From assembly GCF_014698035.1 (NCBI RefSeq), contig NZ_JACJSF010000058.1, positions 1-50,805 on the forward strand: a DNA stretch of 50,805 nucleotides. The letters are read 5' to 3'. A program made the position numbers and the translations under genes. Origin of the DNA: Desmonostoc muscorum FACHB-395. GTDB taxonomy: Bacteria; Cyanobacteriota; Cyanobacteriia; Cyanobacteriales; Nostocaceae. This document shows, in pieces, positions 44,548 through 50,805 of this stretch (the stretch's first letter is position 1; the number at the start of each line of letters is the position of its first letter). The notes under the pieces are model-generated. The model did no database searches and had not been told where the DNA came from. It saw nothing but the letters and a program-made list of their open reading frames with translations.

Positions 44548-45041
44548 CTGTAAGTCAAGTAATTTTGGATTTTGAATCTTAGCTTTGGTGTGCTTCCAGT
44601 GCAACTTGGATTTTGGATTAAAAGAATTTTGCGGTTCATACCCCGATGCCACTCGCTTTATACCGGAGAATCCGTCCACCGCAGTGGCTCCCCCTTGTAG
44701 CCGAAATCTAAAATCTAAAAGACGCTCCTACGGACGCTCGATGACTCGCTACCGCTAAGGCTACGCTATCGTAAATCTAAAATTCGTAGTCAAGAGTCCA
44801 AAGTCCGATCTTTAAACTCTTGACCCTTGATATTTATCCTTGATAGGATGCAGTTCTGTAGGTTGCAAGTGTGATACTCTAAAAAGTAAGGGAGAACACA
44901 ACGCCAAATTTTAGAAGTGGCTTATGTCCCAAATACGGGATTGTGTCAGTGCCCGGTTGGAAGCCAGAGGTACGACAATGTGCCATATTCTGCGTACCTG
45001 TTAATCAAAATTTGAGGTAGTATCTCAGGAGCATTCAGTTC
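44548..45041. other. Intergenic region after topA with dispersed repeats
   Basis: Contains short dispersed repeat pieces (GACGCTCCTACGGACGCTCG, GGCTACGCTATCG around 44721-44771). A 26-codon frame at 44924-45004 (MSQIRDCVSARLEARG, ending HILRTC) is possible but has no good ribosome site. The last 150 bp lead into the small gene at 45042 and may be its leader. Confidence 0.4.
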
Positions 45042-45182
45042 ATGGACTATATAGAAAAGGTGCTGGAAAAGCTTAAGGAATTAGCACGCAGGCTGATTGA
45101 GAGCCTGTTAGGGCCAGAGGGTGAACCGGAACCGGAACTGATTCCGATTCCTGTAAACGATCGCTCGCGTCGTCGCCACTAG
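45042..45182 (+). CDS. 46-residue conserved-looking protein just upstream of aroQ
   Basis: ATG at 45042 with AGGAG ten bases upstream encodes MDYIEKVLEKLKELARRLIE, then SLLGPEGEPEPELIPIPV and a basic RSRRRH end. The N-terminal half is an amphipathic helix; the second half is Pro/Glu-rich then basic. The stop is 7 bp before the aroQ GTG, so the two are one operon. I believe similar short proteins occur before aroQ in other Nostoc-type genomes, but could not check. Function unknown. Confidence 0.72.
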   Translation: MDYIEKVLEKLKELARRLIESLLGPEGEPEPELIPIPVNDRSRRRH

Positions 45183-45189
45183 AGCCAAA

Positions 45190-45657
45190 GTGCTGAACTC
45201 GACATTACAACCCTTAAGCATTCTGGCACTGCATGGGCCAAACTTGAATTTGCTAGGACAGCGAGAACCAGGAATTTATGGTTCGTTGACGCTAGCTGAA
45301 ATTAACCGCCTGTTAGAAGAAGAAGGATTCAAGTTACAGGCGAAAGTTTTTCCCTTGCAGTCAAATCATGAAGGAATTTTAGTAGATACTATTCATGAGG
45401 CATTAGGACAACATCAAGGAATTTTGATTAATGCCGGGGCATATACTCACACAAGTGTGGCATTGCGAGATGCGATCGCGGCTGTTAACTTGCCCACAGT
45501 CGAAGTACATCTGAGTAATATTTACCGCCGGGAAGATTTTCGCCATCATTCGTACATCGCCCCAGTTGCGATCGGGCAAATAAGTGGTTTTGGTGTTCAA
45601 AGTTACTTGCTGGGCTTACAAGCTTTGGTAAATCATTTAAGAAAAAATGAAACGTAA
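45190..45657 (+). CDS. aroQ: 3-dehydroquinate dehydratase, type II
   Basis: 155 residues. Third step of the shikimate pathway, 3-dehydroquinate to 3-dehydroshikimate. Motifs: LALHGPNLNLLGQREPGIYG (with the catalytic Arg/Tyr loop), QSNHEGILVD, INAGAYTHTSVALRDAI and VEVHLSNIYRREDFRHHSY. All type II active-site residues are present. GTG start directly behind the 46-residue gene. Cytosolic dodecamer by family analogy. Confidence 0.95.
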   Translation: MLNSTLQPLSILALHGPNLNLLGQREPGIYGSLTLAEINRLLEEEGFKLQAKVFPLQSNHEGILVDTIHEALGQHQGILINAGAYTHTSVALRDAIAAVNLPTVEVHLSNIYRREDFRHHSYIAPVAIGQISGFGVQSYLLGLQALVNHLRKNET

Positions 45658-45770
45658 AGAATAAAAAATGAATCGATTTTTAGAGTTTAGATTTGGGATT
45701 GAATAATTTTATCCCAAATCTAAGTTACGCTGGGAGCGCTCCAAAAGTGCGACCCAAAATCTAAAATTCT

Positions 45771-46712
45771 ATGCGTTATTCTCCTATAAGTCGATTTAGA
45801 GGTACTTTCCTCGGAGCCTTTCTGGGGGGAAGTTTAACATCTAATGGTAAAATACAGTCTCAGAGTTACCTAGATTTAGGCAGAATGGCGATTCTGGGTA
45901 CTGAGAGTTTAATTAACTTGGGTAAATTAGATTTAGATGATTGGATAGTGCGTCAGCAGCAAGAATCTCTTCATTTAGCAGCAGTTGATGATATATCAAT
46001 AAAAATAATTATTGCGACACTACCATTAGCACTTTTTTTTCACGAAAATCCGATTAAGCTGCGACAAAAATTGCTGCTTGTACTCAAAATCTGGGAAGAT
46101 GACCCAGTAGTAAGGGATGGAACACTCGCGGTAGCTTATGCGATATCTCTTGCCCTAACTGAAAAACTCGACCCTCTAACCCTCATCCCACAAACAATTT
46201 CTTTTCTTGGTGAAACACCGACATCTATACCAAAAAAATTATTAAAAGTCCAGAATTTATTAGAGCAAGGGGCGGGATTGTCAAGGGCGCAAGCTGAGTT
46301 TGCTAGGGAAGAAAAACTCAGTAACACTATTGCTATGGCATTTTACTGCTTTTTGAGTACCTTAGAAGACTTTCGCCTTGCAGTTTTGCAGGCTACTCAC
46401 AATGGCAATTCTAAAGTGCAAGATGCTACATCTCTAAGCTCACAGGCTACAGGTGCAATTACTGGTGCTTTATCAGGAGCATATAACGGTATAGGCGGAA
46501 TTCCTGTAAATTGGCAAGTCTTGCTTTTGCAAAGGAATTCTCCAGCATGGGGATTACCTAATTTTTCCCAAATGTTAAAATTGACCGATGCATTTGTGGC
46601 GGTGTGGTCAGGAGTGTATGATATTGACCTAAATCCCAGAGAGTTAACACAGGGATATGAAGAGGCTTTGCTTTCAGTTTACGCAGCTCCCCGCGTTATT
46701 CGATCGCGTTAA
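45771..46712 (+). CDS. ADP-ribosylglycohydrolase-fold protein, degenerate
   Basis: 313 residues. The start RFRGTFLGAFLGGSL and the later ATGAITGALSGAYNGIGGIPVNW are the Gly-rich strands of ADP-ribosylglycohydrolases (normally GxxxGDALG and DDTxxxAGAIAGAxxG). The metal-binding Asp residues (GD at the start, DDT, and the second D-D-T) are not seen at the expected places, so hydrolysis of ADP-ribose is unlikely. It lies between aroQ and the HD phosphodiesterase on the same strand. Function unknown. Confidence 0.72.
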   Translation: MRYSPISRFRGTFLGAFLGGSLTSNGKIQSQSYLDLGRMAILGTESLINLGKLDLDDWIVRQQQESLHLAAVDDISIKIIIATLPLALFFHENPIKLRQKLLLVLKIWEDDPVVRDGTLAVAYAISLALTEKLDPLTLIPQTISFLGETPTSIPKKLLKVQNLLEQGAGLSRAQAEFAREEKLSNTIAMAFYCFLSTLEDFRLAVLQATHNGNSKVQDATSLSSQATGAITGALSGAYNGIGGIPVNWQVLLLQRNSPAWGLPNFSQMLKLTDAFVAVWSGVYDIDLNPRELTQGYEEALLSVYAAPRVIRSR

Positions 46713-47025
46713 TTTTATTTGCACCGAAAAATGGTGCGGGTACTAAACTCTCAAAATTAGCTTGATAAAACATATAGGACAGCTTGAATTAAATCCAGCT
46801 ACCATCTCAATTAACTAGACAAGGGGCTTTTGCCCATTGCTATAGTGTACTAGTCTTATATACTAGAACTTTTCAGCAAACCTCAGACAGATTCTGTCAG
46901 TAGCTATTGTGGCAAATCAGCTTTAATTAGCCTCTGTCACCGTAGTTGCAACAGTAGCGGATGAAATTTCCCTGATGATTGTCTTTTTTTTGAGCTATCA
47001 AAGTAGGCAATTGCAGGCAGAGATA

Positions 47026-49728
47026 ATGAAAATGCAGGAATTTTTGCAGTTCTTAACCCAGCAATTGACTCACTGGCGGCGACAGTACAAAGGACTACGC
47101 CGTAAAGGAAAGTTAATGAGAAGTCCTAAAAGTAAAAGCGATAGAAAGCAACTTTTAAGGACTTTTCTGAAGAATGTAATCTTATTTTTATCCAAAAGCA
47201 ATGACAAAAGCGCTCGTCGAAAACAAGAAAGAGCGCTCCAGTCAAAGGCAAAATCGGTGACAACTAAGAGTAGTATTTATTCAGTCTGTTTAGATTGGGT
47301 GCATGAACAGAGATCCTTAGGAATTTTAGCGATCGCTGTATTATCCCTTACAGGCGTTATTGGGCAAAAATTATACAACCAAACTCAACTGCAAGTAGGA
47401 CATCCAGCGCCCCAAACCATTACAGCGCCTTATACAGCTAAAATCGAAGATCAGAAAAAAACAGAAGCCGAGCGCAAAGCCGTCAGTAGAAGCTCCTTAC
47501 AAGTGTTGATGCTGGATGCGCGAATGAACGAACAAATCAACGAAAATTTGCAACAACTTCTAGATGATGGTAACGAAATTCGCGCTGTTGCTGGAGCTTT
47601 TCCTTTTTTTGATCCTGCTGTTTTGCCCATCTCTACCCAGCGTTACCTCCGCTCTTGTAATGACTCAGAATGGCAAGCACTGCTCTTAGCCGTAGAAAAT
47701 AGTAAAAATCAGCAGAAGAAAGGAACAGGACAAACCACCGCCTCATCCCGTTCATCATCTATAGCTGCACCCAATCAGGAACGCCAACCGCGCACAACAC
47801 CACAGAAAACAGAGCCAGTTGATTTTTCTCAAAGTACTGATTTTACTCAAGCAGTTGCAGAACTAGAATCTTACCGCCTCACAACTTCTGAGAAAAACTT
47901 GTCTTTACTGATTGCCCAAATTTCCCAAACACGCAAAAGATACACCGAAGCGACTACCAAACTTTTACAGTTAGAGACTGTTACCCCAGAAGCAGTATAT
48001 GAAGAATCCTTTCTTTTGGATTTGTCAGATGTGGAATGGGAAAAAACACAAATGGGAATCCATCAGAGTGCAGAGCGGATTCTCACCCAAGGCATCCCAC
48101 AAGGACTGCCAAAAAATATCTTACAGGATGCGGTGAGTTTACAATTGCAGTCCTTTGTACCAGAATCCGCCCAACCTTTGGCAAAGAACCTGTTGTTAGC
48201 TGTACTCAAGCCGAATCTGCAAAAAGATGAAGAAGAAACGAGAGAAAACGCTCAAAAGGCTGCTGCTGGAGTGCCACCTGTAATGGAAGAGGTACGACAT
48301 GGTGAGGTAATTGTCAAAAGAGGAGTGCAAATTACTACATGGAACTTAGAGGTGCTGGAGCATTATCGCCTGGTTCGCCGAGAGGTAAAATGGCGGGGGT
48401 TGTTGAAGTTAGGAGGCGTGATAGCGATCGCCATTGGCGTTTTTGTCTGGGTAGAACGACATATTGATTACGAATTGCGACAACGCGATCGCCTATTAGT
48501 TTTATTGCTAACTCTAAGTGTGCCAGGATTGGTGACAATGGGATTGCCTTACACCACTTGGAGTGCCCTTGGTTTATTGTTGGGAAGCTTCTACGGCCCG
48601 ACTTTAGGGTTAACAGTTGTTGGACTGTTGTTGCCGATATTAGCTGTTATCTTGGATATGAGCAAAGTTGCGCTTTTAGCTGGTGCTGGTGGGGCAATAT
48701 TAGGTAGTTACATAGCGCAACGATTGCGATCGCGTGAAGAATTGGCATTATTAGGGGTTGCGATCGCTTTCACTCAGGGCGGCATTTATCTGGTTGTTAA
48801 AATCTTAATTGGTCAAGCATTTGGTTCAACCTGGTATATAGTTCTCCGAGAAGCCGGGTTTTTTGCTTTATCCGGTTTAGGTTGGAGTGTTGTAGCTTTA
48901 GGGTTGAGTCCTTATCTCGAAAAAGTTTTCGATTTAGTCACTCCCATCCGTTTAGCAGAGTTGGCGAACCCTAATCGGCCCTTATTAAAACGACTCGCTA
49001 CAGAGACTCCTGGAACTTTTCAACACACGTTATTTGTAGCTACCCTTGCCGAAGCTGCTGCCAAAGAACTAGGATGCAATGTTGAACTCGTTAGGGCTGG
49101 GACATTATACCATGATATTGGTAAAATGCACGACCCACTTGGATTTATTGAAAATCAAATGGGGGGCCCGAATAAACATGATACAGAGATTAAAGACCCT
49201 TGGAAGAGTGCAGAGATTATCAAAAAGCACGTAACAGAAGGGTTAGTGATGGCGCGTAAACACCTTTTACCGACAGCAATTCAAGCTTTTATTCCAGAGC
49301 ATCAGGGAACGATGCTAATTGCCTATTTCCATCACCAAGCCCAGCAAATGGCTCAAGAAGATCCAAGTTTAACAGTAGATGATGCAGATTTTCGCTACGA
49401 TGGCCCGATTCCCCAATCGCGGGAAACCGGAATTGTGATGTTAGCGGACTCTTGCGAAGCAGCGTTGCGATCGCTGCAAGCATCAAGTTCAGGTAAGCGT
49501 GTGGGAGAGAAGCGATCGGTTAAAGATGTCTCTACTGAACAAGCTTTAACAATGCTGAATAATATCTTGCGTGCTAAATGGCAAGACAATCAACTCGTTG
49601 ATTCAGGATTAAAACGGGAAGAGATGTCACAAATTGCTCAAATATTTGTGGATGTTTGGCAGCAATTTCACCACAAACGGATTGCTTATCCTAAGTTGAA
49701 GGCTAGTAACACTGTGCGGAATTCGTAA
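47026..49728 (+). CDS. pgpH: PgpH-type 7TM-HD phosphodiesterase (probable c-di-AMP hydrolase)
   Basis: About 900 residues. A basic N-terminal tail, one membrane helix (LGILAIAVLSLTGVIG), a large extracytosolic domain with a low-complexity insert (near residues 245-275, Ser/Thr/Gln), seven membrane helices (residues 460-650), then an HD domain: FQHTLFVATLAEAAAKELG, LYHDIGKMHDP, HVTEGLVMARKH, HHQ. PgpH proteins hydrolyse c-di-AMP at the cytosolic face. All HD metal ligands are there. ATG at 47026 preferred, with GGCAGAG upstream; 46975 is also possible. Confidence 0.88.
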   Translation: MKMQEFLQFLTQQLTHWRRQYKGLRRKGKLMRSPKSKSDRKQLLRTFLKNVILFLSKSNDKSARRKQERALQSKAKSVTTKSSIYSVCLDWVHEQRSLGILAIAVLSLTGVIGQKLYNQTQLQVGHPAPQTITAPYTAKIEDQKKTEAERKAVSRSSLQVLMLDARMNEQINENLQQLLDDGNEIRAVAGAFPFFDPAVLPISTQRYLRSCNDSEWQALLLAVENSKNQQKKGTGQTTASSRSSSIAAPNQERQPRTTPQKTEPVDFSQSTDFTQAVAELESYRLTTSEKNLSLLIAQISQTRKRYTEATTKLLQLETVTPEAVYEESFLLDLSDVEWEKTQMGIHQSAERILTQGIPQGLPKNILQDAVSLQLQSFVPESAQPLAKNLLLAVLKPNLQKDEEETRENAQKAAAGVPPVMEEVRHGEVIVKRGVQITTWNLEVLEHYRLVRREVKWRGLLKLGGVIAIAIGVFVWVERHIDYELRQRDRLLVLLLTLSVPGLVTMGLPYTTWSALGLLLGSFYGPTLGLTVVGLLLPILAVILDMSKVALLAGAGGAILGSYIAQRLRSREELALLGVAIAFTQGGIYLVVKILIGQAFGSTWYIVLREAGFFALSGLGWSVVALGLSPYLEKVFDLVTPIRLAELANPNRPLLKRLATETPGTFQHTLFVATLAEAAAKELGCNVELVRAGTLYHDIGKMHDPLGFIENQMGGPNKHDTEIKDPWKSAEIIKKHVTEGLVMARKHLLPTAIQAFIPEHQGTMLIAYFHHQAQQMAQEDPSLTVDDADFRYDGPIPQSRETGIVMLADSCEAALRSLQASSSGKRVGEKRSVKDVSTEQALTMLNNILRAKWQDNQLVDSGLKREEMSQIAQIFVDVWQQFHHKRIAYPKLKASNTVRNS

Positions 49729-49759
49729 TGGTAATGCTCAAATTATTGCCAATCACAAT

Positions 49760-49935
49760 ACCCGTTAAGTCGAGATGCCTCAGATTTTGTAGAAGTGGTT
49801 TCTAGACTGCTTTGTCATTACGACTGGACAGTAAAACCGGATTATCCTGCGATCGCTCCAGTTCGTCAACCTTCTAAAGTTAAAGATACTCTACAAGCAT
49901 ATATTGAGCCTTTAATTAGCAACCTAAGTATTTAA
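49760..49935 (+). pseudogene. Relic C-terminal reading frame
   Basis: A frame without start codon reads PLSRDASDFVEVVSRLLCHY, DWTVKPDYPAIAPVRQPSK and VKDTLQAYIEPLISNLSI, then stops. Codon choice, including a HIP1-containing GCGATCGC, looks like real coding sequence. I do not recognise the family. It appears to be the end of a lost gene between pgpH and the cold-shock-like gene. The rest of 49729-50071 is non-coding. Confidence 0.5.
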
Positions 49936-50071
49936 AGTGACATAAAGTTCGGTTTTGTGCATAAACTGAAAGCTAAGCATAACTCTTACAACCCTTTCAA
50001 GCAGTGTTATACGGTTCAGTTTCTAGGGAATCCTATATTTGAAACTCTATAATGCTTGTTAGTCAAAAGGC

Positions 50072-50731
50072 ATGAAAATCACAGGAACAATCAAGACTAT
50101 TAGTATCCGGGAAGGTAAAGCACCTTATGGCTTCATTACTCCTGATACAGTAATATCTGGTCACGAGGGAGATATACGTTTTTTTGCAGATAAACTTATT
50201 GGAATCGTGATTAAAGATTTAGAAAGAGGGAACTTAGTAGAATTTACTGTCAAAGAATGGAATAAAAAAGATGGCACTGTAGAAAAAGTTGCTGAAGAAG
50301 TACACTTTATTAATAAGTCTAGTAGATTAACAGGAGTAATTAATTGGCTAAATCAAGAGGAAGGTAAAGGTTTTATTAGACCTGATACACCTTTAAAAAA
50401 TCAAGATAAAGATTTGCTTTTCTTTAAGCAAGATTTAGAGGAAATTACACTTGAAAATCTTTCTAAAGGGGATAAAGTAGATTTTATAGTAGAAAATATA
50501 AATTATAAAGATGGAAGAGTTTTAAAATGTGTCAGAAAAATTCGTTTACTTTTTCCAAATTTACCTAAATCAATACCATCTTTTAACAACCGAACTATTG
50601 GTCATATTGAGAATTTTAATGTTAAAGATATCAAAGAAAAAATTAGTTCATCCTTGGCTAATTCAATAAAGCTTTCAGATTCAGCAGAGTTTGAGGATTA
50701 CAGCAGTTCCGGCTGTTATGAGGTACAGTAG
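50072..50731 (+). CDS. Protein with two cold-shock-like (OB-fold) domains
   Basis: 219 residues. Domain 1 (about 1-78): TGTIKTISIREGKAPYGFIT, DIRFFADKL, LERGNLVEFTV. Domain 2 (about 86-155): LTGVINWLNQEEGKGFIRPD, KDLLFFKQDLE, LSKGDKVDFIV. The order 'x-GxI..GFI-x-D..(I/L)(R/L)FF..GxxVxF' is that of the cold-shock domain, with RNP1-like KGFI and RNP2-like LLFF. The C-terminal 60 residues are Ser-rich and look disordered. Probably binds single-stranded RNA or DNA; the target is unknown. Single gene near the window end. Confidence 0.82.
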   Translation: MKITGTIKTISIREGKAPYGFITPDTVISGHEGDIRFFADKLIGIVIKDLERGNLVEFTVKEWNKKDGTVEKVAEEVHFINKSSRLTGVINWLNQEEGKGFIRPDTPLKNQDKDLLFFKQDLEEITLENLSKGDKVDFIVENINYKDGRVLKCVRKIRLLFPNLPKSIPSFNNRTIGHIENFNVKDIKEKISSSLANSIKLSDSAEFEDYSSSGCYEVQ

Positions 50732-50805
50732 CAGCAATTAGCAAACCAGTTTCTTAAATGTTGAGGATTTATTAAGTCGAGTGCAACTGATATTAGTTTA
50801 TCAAC

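Overview
The window reads as chromosomal DNA of a filamentous, Nostoc/Anabaena-type cyanobacterium. The HIP1 palindrome GCGATCGC recurs throughout, and psaK, an acsF relic beside a heme oxygenase/hemN pair, a manganese catalase, a sucrose-phosphate-synthase-like glycosyltransferase and heptameric short tandem repeats all fit. I found one tRNA gene (tRNA-Phe), no rRNA operon and no CRISPR array.

Layout. 1-3.3 kb: the C-terminal part of a TPR protein, a 21-bp-phased palindrome array, a VapBC-type toxin-antitoxin pair and a Uma2 nuclease. 3.4-12.4 kb: lysC (with a repeat inserted in frame), an unknown protein, a TPR protein with a degenerate kinase domain, CorA, a MatB-like acyl-CoA synthetase and an alpha/beta hydrolase. 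12.4-19.4 kb: a palindromic element and a HIP1 minisatellite, a large CBM20-SGNH-DUF1796-type fusion, an HTH-AAA protein, a MITE, and a lipoprotein/coiled-coil gene pair. 19.4-22.8 kb: relics of an IS4-like transposase and of AcsF (Mg-protoporphyrin ester cyclase), followed by heme oxygenase and hemN, which looks like an eroded low-oxygen tetrapyrrole cluster. 22.8-30.1 kb: GlsB-like protein, Mn catalase, DUF3891 protein, psaK, a GT4 glycosyltransferase and a Rqc2/NFACT protein.

31-35.1 kb holds the most unusual locus. A compact 4.06-kb integrative element lies between a 47-bp direct repeat of the 3' half of tRNA-Phe. It encodes a tyrosine recombinase, an antirepressor-like protein and several small unknown proteins, and carries three near-identical arrays of an AACGTCGTT iteron plus matching arm-type repeats near both ends. 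A frameshifted fragment of another integrase sits just outside its left end, so the site has probably been used more than once.

35.2-39.9 kb is a zinc-acquisition locus: znuA-znuC-znuB on the minus strand and a divergent SLH-type porin, with Fur/Zur-like motifs between them. 40-50.7 kb: an unknown overlapping gene pair (DUF6745-like), topA, an unlisted 46-residue protein ahead of aroQ, a degenerate ADP-ribosylglycohydrolase-like protein, a PgpH-type 7TM-HD phosphodiesterase, a relic reading frame, and a protein with two cold-shock-like domains.

All family names come from reading translated sequence; no database search was run.
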